The notes under the pieces were generated by a model, which saw nothing but the letters and a program-made list of their open reading frames with translations, was not told the DNA's origin and did no database searches. From the NCBI GenBank assembly GCA_937915955.1, contig CALGIB010000474.1:1-5891 (forward strand): 5,891 nucleotides of DNA. Reading direction: 5' to 3'. Shown in pieces: positions 1 to 5,891 of the stretch. Position 1 is the stretch's first letter, and each line of letters begins with the position of its first letter. The position numbers and the translations under genes are program-made. This stretch comes from an uncultured Pseudomonadota bacterium (GTDB lineage: Bacteria > Myxococcota_A > UBA796 > CAJQPC01).

Positions 1-174
1 GCGCCGAGGCTGCCCCAAGGAGCGCTACCTTCGACCGTGCTGCTCGCCTGCACCGACTCCGCTGATCTGAAGGCCAGCGCAAAGGACTCGGCCGCGCTGG
101 ACTCCCAGGCCCAGGCGACGCCGCCCGAGCCCATGGACCTGGGCCTGCCGGTCTGCAGCTACTTCACGACGTAG
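1..174 (+). CDS. C-terminal fragment of an unidentified protein (5' end outside window)
   Basis: An open frame runs from base 1 to a TAG at 172-174 and gives 57 residues ending in VCSYFTT. I do not recognise the family. The peptide is Ala/Ser/Asp-rich and hydrophilic, with a short hydrophobic patch followed by cysteine (TVLLAC, residues 13-18) and a second cysteine near the end. About 50 of 57 codons end in G or C, and the composition is protein-like, whereas the competing reading on the opposite strand is abnormally Arg-rich. That is why I prefer this frame. The gene would meet the minus-strand lipoprotein gene tail to tail, overlapping it by 16 bases. The LLAC patch resembles a lipobox, but only a single GTG lies just before it, so a separate tiny lipoprotein starting there is unlikely. 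Coding status is probable; function is unknown. Confidence 0.5.
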   Translation, partial: APRLPQGALPSTVLLACTDSADLKASAKDSAALDSQAQATPPEPMDLGLPVCSYFTT

Positions 175-2300
175 GTGCTGACGTGGAGGGGGTTGTCCTC
201 GCCGTCGTCGCCGGTCCAGTGGTCGATGTAGGTCAGGGGCGAGACGCGGTAGCGGTTGTCGGCGTACTCGTCGGCCGCCGTCGAGCTGTCGTTCACGATG
301 GGCGGGATGCCGCCGTAGAAGGTCGCGGTCTCGCCGAAGCTCAGCGCGTAGCCCTGGCTGGCGCCCTTGTCGTAGCCGATGCCCACGTAGCCGGTGCCCA
401 CCAGCACGCTGGCGTCGGTGGACTTGCTGTAGCCGGCCACCGTCTCGTTGGTCTCGCTCTCGCCGACGGTCTGGAACCACTCGACCAGGCCGATGTCGCT
501 GGCCTCGTACCAGGTGGTGTCGGGGAAGAGCAGGTCGTCCTCGCGCAGGGGCGAGCCGTCCAGGGCCTCGGGCGAGGTGGGGTAGGTCTCGACGCGACCG
601 ACCTCGTAGGGGACCTCGATGCGGGGGCCGCCGACCGCCTCGGCCAGGGCGTTGTAGCGAGGGGTGGACCAGAGCGCGGTGCCGCCGTCCACCGGCACGG
701 CCAGCAGCACGGGCTCGCCGTCGCTGCCAGGGAGCAGGCCGTCGGGGTCGTGCACCAGGTAGGTGTAGGTGTGGAAGCAGCCCCAGGACAGCACCACCCC
801 GCCGCTGTTGACGCCGAAGAGCTCGGGGGCGCTGCGGATCTGCCAGCGGCTGCCGATCTCGACGGAGCTCGCGTTGATCGTCGTGCGGTCCAGGAAGCCG
901 GTCAGGCGCTTGTTCTTCTCGTAGCCGAACAGGTCGAAGAAGTTGCCGGTGCTGCCCCAGTGCACGCTGGCGCTCATGGAGCTGGTGTCCGACCAGGACT
1001 CGCTGGTGCTCTGGGACTCGCCCACGCCAGCCCAGGCCCAGGCGTTGCCCTCGAGGCCGTCCACGTAGGGGGGCAGGATGAGCAGGGTGGTCGGGACCAC
1101 GGCGCCAGGGCCGAGCGTGGGGCCGGACTCGAGCACGGCGCGGACCGAGTTGTTGTCCTGGTCCGCCATGGCGATGAACTTGCTGTCGGCCGTCACATCC
1201 AGGCTCGTGTAGAAGACCTCGCTCAGCTCGCCGCTCTTGAGGCGGTAGCCGGCGATGGCGGACAGCGCGCTGACGGCCATCACCTCGGCCTCGTTGTCGC
1301 CGTCCATGTCACCGACGACGATGTCGACGAGGCGACCGTAGTTGGCGTCGTCCTCGCCGACGAGCTCGATGTCGGCGTCGTCCCAGGTGCTGTGAACGGT
1401 GTAGGTGTGCAGGTCGTCGTCGACCGCGCCCCCGTAGCCGCCGTCCACCAGGACCACGATCTCGTCCTGCATGTCGCCGTCCAGATCACCCGCGGCGACC
1501 CGCTCGCTGTCCTCGTCCTCGAGCGCGACGTAGAAGTCCTCGACCTGGACGGTGCGCTCGAAGTCCAGGTTCATCACGAAGAGCGAGCGCTTGCCCTGGT
1601 AGTCCATGAGCAGGACGATCTCGGGCAGGATGTCGCCGTCGACGTCGCCCACGGCGACGTCGATCAGGTCGCCGGCGGGCGCGTCCAGCTCCTCGCAGGT
1701 GCCCTCGTCGACCTGGCAGACCGCCACCTCCTCGTCACCGATGACGACGATCTCGGCCATGCCGTCAGCGTCCAGGTCCCCGGCGTCCAGGGCGACGGGC
1801 TTGAAGCCCAGGCTCAGCGAGCGGCCGGGGTGGGCGCCGGTCTCGAAGACCTGCACGCGGCGCTCGTCCTCGATGGCGGCCGCGTAGGTCTCGACCTTGG
1901 CGTCCACGAAGTCACCGCCGGTGATGTCGGCCATGATCTCGCCGCCGGCGTTCCAGGAGTGCTCGTAGTCCACGCCCGAGTCGTCGTTCTGGTAGCCGTC
2001 GATGTAGTAGTCACCCTCGTAGGTGTTGGCGTCGGCGACCGCGACCTCGCGGTCCACGAAGAAGACGAAGTCCTCGCCCAGCGGCGGCACGCTGCTGTAG
2101 GTCTCGTCGCAGCGGTCGACCTGGCAGAAGCCGTCCCTGCAGACCTCGCCCGAGAGGCAGTCCCCCTCGCCCACGCAGGTGACGTCGGGGTCGATCCACT
2201 CGCTGGCGGTCAGCTCGCCGTCGCCGTAGGTCGGCGGCCCCCCGTCGCCGTGTGGCTGGGGATCGGCGCAGCCGGCGAGGACGAGGATCGAAAGGAGCAA
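159..2300 (-). CDS. Predicted FG-GAP/VCBS-repeat surface lipoprotein with Cys-rich N-terminus
   Basis: The encoded protein has 713 residues and is strongly acidic. It opens with a hydrophobic stretch ending in a lipobox (LVLAGC, lipidated Cys11), so it is probably membrane-anchored and exported. A Cys-rich knot follows (Cys42, 48, 54, 59 and 64), of a kind common in myxobacterial lipoproteins. Four clear FG-GAP-type repeats with Asp-rich calcium-loop motifs start near residues 174 (GDLDADG), 218 (GDVDGD), 271 (GDLDGD) and 330 (GDMDGD). Degenerate copies sit near 124 and 379, so a beta-propeller covers roughly 120-395. Residues 400-713 are not recognised; they contain two Ser/Thr-rich segments (426-448 and from 612) and aromatic/Gly-rich strands at the end. 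Start choice: TTG at 2300 has GGAGG five bases upstream and lies downstream of a sigma-54-like element. However, it leaves only ten residues, without a basic n-region, before Cys11. TTG at 2360 would add 20 Arg-rich residues, giving a more normal signal peptide, but it has no ribosome-binding site. Coding is clear; function (adhesion, binding or pore formation) is unknown. Confidence 0.9.
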   Translation of the reverse strand: MLLSILVLAGCADPQPHGDGGPPTYGDGELTASEWIDPDVTCVGEGDCLSGEVCRDGFCQVDRCDETYSSVPPLGEDFVFFVDREVAVADANTYEGDYYIDGYQNDDSGVDYEHSWNAGGEIMADITGGDFVDAKVETYAAAIEDERRVQVFETGAHPGRSLSLGFKPVALDAGDLDADGMAEIVVIGDEEVAVCQVDEGTCEELDAPAGDLIDVAVGDVDGDILPEIVLLMDYQGKRSLFVMNLDFERTVQVEDFYVALEDEDSERVAAGDLDGDMQDEIVVLVDGGYGGAVDDDLHTYTVHSTWDDADIELVGEDDANYGRLVDIVVGDMDGDNEAEVMAVSALSAIAGYRLKSGELSEVFYTSLDVTADSKFIAMADQDNNSVRAVLESGPTLGPGAVVPTTLLILPPYVDGLEGNAWAWAGVGESQSTSESWSDTSSMSASVHWGSTGNFFDLFGYEKNKRLTGFLDRTTINASSVEIGSRWQIRSAPELFGVNSGGVVLSWGCFHTYTYLVHDPDGLLPGSDGEPVLLAVPVDGGTALWSTPRYNALAEAVGGPRIEVPYEVGRVETYPTSPEALDGSPLREDDLLFPDTTWYEASDIGLVEWFQTVGESETNETVAGYSKSTDASVLVGTGYVGIGYDKGASQGYALSFGETATFYGGIPPIVNDSSTAADEYADNRYRVSPLTYIDHWTGDDGEDNPLHVSTYVVK

Positions 2301-2305
2301 GGCAG

Positions 2306-2310
2306 CCTCC
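2306..2310 (-). promoter_or_regulatory. Ribosome-binding site of the lipoprotein gene
   Basis: On the minus strand the sequence reads GGAGG, then CTGCC, then TTG at 2300-2298. This is a full Shine-Dalgarno core at 5-nt spacing. It is the main reason to prefer the TTG at 2300 over the one at 2360, whose upstream bases (GGCACGGCTC) contain no such motif. Confidence 0.6.
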
Positions 2311-2355
2311 GAGGGTCGTCTATCCGGGCCGACCCGGGCCGCACGAGCCGCCGAG

Positions 2356-2372
2356 GACAAGAGCCGTGCCAG
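2356..2372 (-). promoter_or_regulatory. Sigma-54-like (-24/-12) promoter for the lipoprotein gene
   Basis: The minus strand reads CTGGCACGGCTCTTGTC. Compared with the RpoN consensus YTGGCACGRNNNTTGCW, it matches the whole -24 block and the TTG of the -12 block. It deviates at the last two positions, including T for the normally conserved C at -12. Counting from that position, transcription would begin near 2345, giving a leader of about 45 bases before the TTG at 2300. If real, the TTG at 2360 would be part of the promoter rather than a start codon. RpoN promoters need an enhancer-binding activator; no activator gene is visible in the window. Confidence 0.35.
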
Positions 2373-2374
2373 GA

Positions 2375-2386
2375 CGCAGCGCTGCG
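2375..2386. repeat. 12-bp perfect palindrome CGCAGCGCTGCG
   Basis: The twelve bases equal their own reverse complement, and the symmetry stops at the flanking A/C pair. The site lies just upstream of the sigma-54-like element in the divergent control region. It could be a regulator half-site pair, but a GC-only palindrome of this length is not rare in such GC-rich DNA, so function is uncertain. Confidence 0.3.
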
Positions 2387-2509
2387 CTCGTGGCCCGCGA
2401 GAGCCAGCGGAGAAGCCGTCCGCGAGCCGATCTCCGCAGGTCCCGGCGGCATGACTCGGGTCCTGAACCGCGCCAAGCCTCTGGTTCCGATCCGCTCAGC
2501 CGCATAGGA

Positions 2510-2523
2510 CGGAGGATCCTCCG
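2510..2523. promoter_or_regulatory. 14-bp perfect palindrome (possible operator) upstream of the PKS start
   Basis: CGGAGGATCCTCCG is identical to its reverse complement. Pairing continues outward at 2507-2508 with 2525-2526 after one mismatched pair (A2509/G2524), giving a 20-bp dyad with a single mismatch. It has no loop, so it suits a dimeric DNA-binding protein better than an RNA hairpin terminator. It ends 13 bases before the PKS start codon, where a bound repressor could block transcription. Its left arm contains GGAGGA, but that is 20 bases from the TTG, too far to be the main ribosome-binding site for it. Operator function is inference. Confidence 0.4.
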
Positions 2524-2527
2524 GCCC

Positions 2528-2531
2528 GAGG
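2528..2531 (+). promoter_or_regulatory. Likely ribosome-binding site of the PKS gene
   Basis: GAGG at 2528-2531 is followed by CTTCC and then TTG at 2537. The 5-nt spacing is the same as at the divergent lipoprotein gene. It supports TTG 2537 over the downstream in-frame ATG at 2579, which has no purine-rich sequence in front of it. Confidence 0.5.
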
Positions 2532-2536
2532 CTTCC

Positions 2537-5500
2537 TTGAGCACCCCGTCTGTTTCCCGTCCGACCCTCATCGACGCCATGTGCCGCAACGCGGCCGAGC
2601 TCCAGGACGGGCTGGCCTACCGCTTCCTCGAGACGGGGGACGTGGACGGCCCCACCACCCTGATGAGCTTCCGAGAGGTCGAGCAGCGCGCGCTGTCGAT
2701 CGGCGCGACCCTGGCCAGCCGGGGGCAGCCGGGCGACCGGGCCATCCTGCTCTACGCGCCGGGGCTCGAGTTCATCATGGGCTTCATGGGCTGCCTGGCG
2801 GCGGACATGATCGCGGTGAGCGCCACGCCGCCGGACCCCTCGCGGATCCGCCGCACCCTGGGTCGCCTGCGCAACATCGTGGCCGACTGCGAGCCCCGCT
2901 TCGTCGTGACCACCGCGGCCTTCGCGGCCCAGGCCAAGGCCCTGTTCGGCATGGCCCCCGAGCTGGCCAACCTGCAGTGGATCGCCACCGACGAGATCCC
3001 CACCGACGACGCCGCGCTCTGGAGCCGCCCCGACTACCAGCACATCGCCTTCCTGCAGTACACGTCGGGCTCGACGGGCACCCCCAAGGGCACCATGGTC
3101 ACGCACGCCAACCTGCTGCACAACCACGCGCTGATGACCGAGCGCTTCCAGCACACCCGGGCCAGCCACTGGCTCAGCTGGCTGCCCGTCTACCACGACA
3201 TGGGGCTGATCGCGGGGGCGCTGCTGCCCGTCTCCGTGGGCATCACCGGCACCCAGATGCCGCCGGGACGCTTCCTCCAGAAGCCCATGCGCTGGCTGCA
3301 CGCGATCTCGGCTTTCGGCGCCACGACCAGCGGCGGACCCAACTTCGGCTACGACCTCTGCCTCCGCAAGGTCAGCCCCGCGGACCTGGAGACCCTGGAT
3401 CTGTCCAGCTGGACGGACGCCTTCAACGGCGCCGAGCCGGTGCGCGCGGGCACCCTGGACCGCTTCGCGCAGGTCTTCGCCCCCACCGGCTTCCGGCGCG
3501 AGGCCTTCGCGCCGTGCTTCGGGCTGGCCGAGGGAACCCTGTGCTGCACGCTCGGCACCCAGCTCGTCAAGCCTCTCGAGCGCGCCGTCAGCACCGAGGG
3601 CCTGGAGCAGGGCCGGGCCGAGGACCCCGGCTCGGGCGAGGCCACCCGCCTGATCGGAAGCGGCTACGCGGGCATCGACATGCGGGTCGAGATCGTCGAC
3701 CCCAGCGCGATGACGCGGCTGGGCGACGACCGGGTCGGCGAGATCTGGGTCAGCGGTCCCAGCATCGCAGAGGGCTACTGGCGCCGCCCCGAGGACACCG
3801 CCGAGGCCTTCGGCGCCACCCTGCCCGGCTTCGAGGGCACCTGGCTGCGCACGGGCGACCTGGGCTTCCTGCAGGACGGCGAGCTCTACGTCACCGGCCG
3901 CATCAAGGACCTCATCATCATCCGTGGGCGCAACCTGTACCCGCACGATCTGGAGCTCTCCGCCGAGCGCAGCCACGCCGCGGTCCGCCCCGGCTCCTCG
4001 GCCGCCTTCTCGCTCGAGGTGGACGGCGAGGAGACCGTCGGCATCGTGGCCGAGGTCCAGCCCCAGGCCGCCGAGTCCGAGGAGATCCTGATCCAGGCCG
4101 CCGCCGCCGTGCGGGCCGCGATCGCCACGCAGCACGACATCAGCGTGCACACCGTGGCCTTCATCCAGGCCCGGAGCCTGGAGAAGACGACCAGCGGCAA
4201 GGTCATGCGCCGCTCCACGCGCGCCGGGCTGCTGGCCGGCAAGCTCAAGCTGGTGGCCCCGCCCTCGATCACCGCGACCCAGTCCGCGCCGAAGAAGAAG
4301 GCCGCTCAGGCCGAGGCCCCCACGCAGACCTTCCGCGGCGGCGACGCCTTCAGCACCTGGCTGGTCGGCCGCGTGGCCGAGCTCTGCGGCGTGCGCGTCG
4401 GCGACCTGGATCTGGGCGCGCCCCTGGCCACCTTCGGCCTGGACTCCCGCGACCTGGTCGGCCTCTCCGGCGACATCAGCGACAAGCTGGCTCGCCCCCT
4501 GCCGCCCACGCTGGTCTACGACTACCCCACGCTGCAGGGCCTCATCCGGCACCTGCGCGGCGAGGCGGACATCGGCCCCCAGCTTCGCGGCGAGTCGCAG
4601 GAGCCCGTGGCCATCATCGGCATCGGCTGCCGCTTCCCCGGCGGGGTGCGTGACCCCGAGTCCTTCTGGCGCCTGCTCGAGGACGAGGTCGACGCCATCA
4701 GCGAGGTGCCCGCGGACCGCTGGGACGTGGACGCCTGGTACGACCCGGACGGCTCGGTGCCCGGCAAGGTGGTCACCCGCTTCGGCGGCTTCGTGCCCCA
4801 CATCGACTGCTTCGACGCGGGCTTCTTCGGCATCTCCCCTCGCGAAGCGGAGACCATCGACCCCCAGGAGCGCCTGCTGCTCGAGGCCAGCTGGGAGGCC
4901 CTCGAGGCCGCCGGGCTGCCCCCGTCCAGCCTGATGAACACGGACTCGGGCGTGTACATGGGCATCTGCTCGAGCGAGTACCAGGCCCACGCCATCGGCG
5001 ACCCCAAGGCCATCAACGCCTACTCGCTGCTGAACACCACCCACAGCGGCATGGTCGGGCGCCTGTCCTACTGGCTGGGCTTCACGGGCCCCTCGGTGGC
5101 CGTCGACACCGCCTGCAGCTCCTCGCTGGTGGCCGTACACCTGGCCTGTCAGGCCCTGCGCAACCGCGAGTGCGGCGTGGCCCTGGCTGGCGGCGTGCAG
5201 GTCAACCTCGACCCCGAGCCGACGATCTACTTCTCGCGCCTGAACGTCATGTCCCCGACGGGTCGCTGCCGCACCTTCTCGGCCGACGCCGACGGCTACG
5301 TGCGCTCCGAGGGCTGCGGCGTGGTGGCCCTGAAGCTGCTCTCCGACGCCGAGCGCGACGGCGACCGGATCCTGGCCGTCGTGCGCGGCTCGGCCATCAA
5401 CCAGGACGGCCGCAGCGCCGGGCTGGCCGCCCCCAGCGGGCTCTCCCAGCAGGCCGTCATGCGCAAGGCCCTGGCCGCGGGTGGGGTGGCCCCCGGCGAG

Positions 5501-5891
5501 ATCGACTACCACGAGTGCCACGGCACCGGCACCTCCCTGGGCGACCCCATCGAGGTCAACGCCCTGGCCGCCGTACACCGCGAGGGCCGCGACCAGCCCG
5601 TCGTCGTCGGCACCGTGAAGAGCAACTTCGGGCACGCCGAGGGCGCCGCGGGCGTGGCCGGGCTGATCAAGACCGTGCTGTCCCTGCAGCACGAGACCAT
5701 CCCCCGCACCCTGCACTTCGCCGAGCCCAACCCCCGCATCGACTGGGCCTCGATCCCCGTGCAGGTGGCCGAGCAGGCCATGCCCTGGACGCGCGGCGAG
5801 CGCCCCCGCCTCGGCAGCGTCAGCTCCTTCGGGTTCTCGGGCACCAACGCCCACGTCATCGTGGAGGAGGGCCCCGCGGTGCAGCCCGTCG
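2537..5891 (+). CDS. Type I polyketide synthase, FAAL-ACP-KS loading region (3' end outside window)
   Basis: One uninterrupted frame of 1118 codons runs off the right edge. Domain order is fatty acyl-AMP ligase (about 10-575), an Ala/Lys-rich linker, acyl carrier protein (about 605-674) and ketosynthase (about 689-1111). This order is the initiation arrangement of lipid-primed polyketide synthases: the ligase activates a free fatty acid with ATP, the ACP carries it as a thioester, and the KS condenses it with an extender unit. All key motifs are present, namely the P-loop, the AMP-ligase catalytic Lys555, phosphopantetheine Ser637, and KS Cys860, His995 and His1033. The start is taken as TTG 2537 (N-terminus MSTPSVSRPTLIDAM) because the family's conserved TL-D motif precedes the only nearby ATG (2579), and GAGG lies at good spacing. 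The frame stays open upstream, without a better start. An acyltransferase would normally follow the KS, but none is visible, so cis- versus trans-AT, reduction and release cannot be judged. Cyanobacterial olefin synthase begins with the same three domains; identity with that enzyme is not claimed. Confidence 0.96.
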   Translation, partial: MSTPSVSRPTLIDAMCRNAAELQDGLAYRFLETGDVDGPTTLMSFREVEQRALSIGATLASRGQPGDRAILLYAPGLEFIMGFMGCLAADMIAVSATPPDPSRIRRTLGRLRNIVADCEPRFVVTTAAFAAQAKALFGMAPELANLQWIATDEIPTDDAALWSRPDYQHIAFLQYTSGSTGTPKGTMVTHANLLHNHALMTERFQHTRASHWLSWLPVYHDMGLIAGALLPVSVGITGTQMPPGRFLQKPMRWLHAISAFGATTSGGPNFGYDLCLRKVSPADLETLDLSSWTDAFNGAEPVRAGTLDRFAQVFAPTGFRREAFAPCFGLAEGTLCCTLGTQLVKPLERAVSTEGLEQGRAEDPGSGEATRLIGSGYAGIDMRVEIVDPSAMTRLGDDRVGEIWVSGPSIAEGYWRRPEDTAEAFGATLPGFEGTWLRTGDLGFLQDGELYVTGRIKDLIIIRGRNLYPHDLELSAERSHAAVRPGSSAAFSLEVDGEETVGIVAEVQPQAAESEEILIQAAAAVRAAIATQHDISVHTVAFIQARSLEKTTSGKVMRRSTRAGLLAGKLKLVAPPSITATQSAPKKKAAQAEAPTQTFRGGDAFSTWLVGRVAELCGVRVGDLDLGAPLATFGLDSRDLVGLSGDISDKLARPLPPTLVYDYPTLQGLIRHLRGEADIGPQLRGESQEPVAIIGIGCRFPGGVRDPESFWRLLEDEVDAISEVPADRWDVDAWYDPDGSVPGKVVTRFGGFVPHIDCFDAGFFGISPREAETIDPQERLLLEASWEALEAAGLPPSSLMNTDSGVYMGICSSEYQAHAIGDPKAINAYSLLNTTHSGMVGRLSYWLGFTGPSVAVDTACSSSLVAVHLACQALRNRECGVALAGGVQVNLDPEPTIYFSRLNVMSPTGRCRTFSADADGYVRSEGCGVVALKLLSDAERDGDRILAVVRGSAINQDGRSAGLAAPSGLSQQAVMRKALAAGGVAPGEIDYHECHGTGTSLGDPIEVNALAAVHREGRDQPVVVGTVKSNFGHAEGAAGVAGLIKTVLSLQHETIPRTLHFAEPNPRIDWASIPVQVAEQAMPWTRGERPRLGSVSSFGFSGTNAHVIVEEGPAVQPV
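2564..4261 (+). other. Fatty acyl-AMP ligase (FAAL) domain of the PKS
   Basis: Residues about 10-575. The ATP-binding P-loop is YTSGSTGTPKG at 175-185. The FAAL signature SWLPVYHDMGLI is at 214-225, TSGGPNFGYDLC lies in the acyl-pocket region, FNGAEPVR is at 296-303 and FGLAEGT at 328-334. The stretch at about 348-372 fits the FAAL-specific insertion that separates these enzymes from acyl-CoA ligases and favours transfer of acyl-AMP to an ACP rather than to CoA. The hinge and C-terminal subdomain show TGDLGFL (439-445), then RIKDLIIIRGRNLYP from 455, and the catalytic lysine in TTSGK (Lys555). No expected motif is missing, so the domain should be active. Chain length of the fatty acid cannot be predicted by eye. 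Confidence 0.95.
4349..4558 (+). other. Acyl carrier protein domain of the PKS
   Basis: Residues about 605-674, following a flexible linker rich in Ala, Lys, Gln and Pro (about 576-600). The phosphopantetheine attachment site is Ser637 in FGLDSRDLVGLSG, and the helix III region reads PPTLVYDYPTLQGL. The usual DSL is DSR here. The VGLSG and PTLVYDYPT patterns are typical of carrier proteins paired with FAAL domains. A peptidyl carrier reading is unlikely because a KS follows and the upstream ligase is a FAAL. Confidence 0.93.
4601..5869 (+). other. Beta-ketoacyl synthase (KS) domain of the PKS
   Basis: Residues about 689-1111, opening with EPVAIIGIGCRFPGG. The nucleophile is Cys860 in VDTACSSS. 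The two catalytic histidines are His995 in ECHGTGT and His1033 in SNFGH, with the conserved Lys1028 in between. The domain closes with GFSGTNAHVI (1099-1108). The Cys-His-His set is complete, so this is a condensing KS and not a decarboxylating (KSQ) or inactive one. The SPTGRCRTFSADADGY and ECHGTGT segments vary from the more common SPDGRCKTFD and EAHGTGT forms, which may help place the KS in a clade. The post-KS linker has just begun when the window ends. Confidence 0.96.

Noticed and set aside
25..480. Minus-strand frame of 151 codons across the left edge
   Set aside because: It is extremely Arg-rich and overlaps the end of the lipoprotein gene in another frame, which is typical of a GC-bias artefact.
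183..2507. Long plus-strand frame of 774 codons opposite the lipoprotein gene
   Set aside because: It is a Val/Ala/Asp/Gly-rich low-complexity product without motifs. The minus strand encodes a coherent lipoprotein with a lipobox, ordered cysteines and FG-GAP repeats.
2451..2507. Short ATG frame of 18 codons (MTRVLNRAKPLVPIRSAA) ending just before the palindrome, possibly a leader peptide
   Set aside because: It has no convincing ribosome-binding site, no attenuator-like hairpin follows it, and an 18-codon frame is expected by chance here.
2461..2536. Sigma-70 or ECF-type promoter for the PKS
   Set aside because: I could not find a -35/-10 pair with acceptable matches and spacing. Only weak pieces such as CATAGG were seen, so the PKS promoter is left unassigned.
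2579..2581. ATG as the PKS start
   Set aside because: It has no upstream purine-rich motif, and it would remove the conserved TLID segment that FAAL domains carry at their N-terminus.
2537..4558. Reading the AMP-binding plus carrier pair as a nonribosomal peptide synthetase adenylation-PCP unit
   Set aside because: The motifs (SWLPVYHDMGLI, the FAAL-type insertion, IKDLIIIRGRNLYP) are those of fatty acyl-AMP ligases, no condensation domain is present, and a KS follows.
2581..4653. Plus-strand frame of 690 codons starting with GTG at 2581
   Set aside because: It is an Arg/Pro/His-rich out-of-frame shadow of the FAAL-ACP region. The frame shifted by one base gives all the expected catalytic motifs.
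2210..5854. Very long open frame of 1214 codons on the minus strand opposite the PKS
   Set aside because: It mirrors the G/C third-position bias of the PKS. The product is a Gly/Ala/Val/His/Gln-rich string with no domain, and the opposite frame carries intact FAAL, ACP and KS motifs throughout.

Overview
The window is uniformly G+C-rich (about two thirds by eye), with strong G/C preference at third codon positions. It holds two well-supported genes and one gene fragment. The combination of an acidic Cys-rich lipoprotein with FG-GAP repeats, a fatty-acid-primed type I polyketide synthase (PKS) and a sigma-54-like promoter suggests a myxobacterium or related Myxococcota lineage. That assignment is inferred from gene content; there is no phylogenetic marker here.

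Layout. Bases 1-174 (+) are the last 57 codons of an unidentified gene entering from the left. Its TAG stop overlaps, convergently, the TAG stop of a long minus-strand gene (159-2300) encoding a predicted surface lipoprotein: a very short lipoprotein signal, a Cys-rich knot, a degenerate FG-GAP/VCBS beta-propeller and an unrecognised C-terminal region with Ser/Thr-alternating strands. Bases 2301-2536 are a divergent control region. It holds a sigma-54-like element and a GGAGG ribosome-binding site for the lipoprotein, and two perfect palindromes (2375-2386 and 2510-2523). From 2537 to the right edge one uninterrupted plus-strand frame encodes the first 1118 residues of a PKS with domain order fatty acyl-AMP ligase (FAAL), acyl carrier protein (ACP), ketosynthase (KS). 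It continues beyond the window.

How the parts work together. The PKS layout implies that a free fatty acid is adenylated by the FAAL, moved to the phosphopantetheine arm of the ACP (Ser637), passed to the KS cysteine (Cys860) and extended by at least one decarboxylative condensation. The product class cannot be read from this window because the extender-selecting, reductive and release domains lie to the right. Nothing in the sequence ties the lipoprotein to the PKS pathway except the shared divergent intergenic region.

Both main genes appear to start with TTG, each preceded by a Shine-Dalgarno-like motif at 5-nt spacing. I see no RNA gene, mobile element, CRISPR array or origin.
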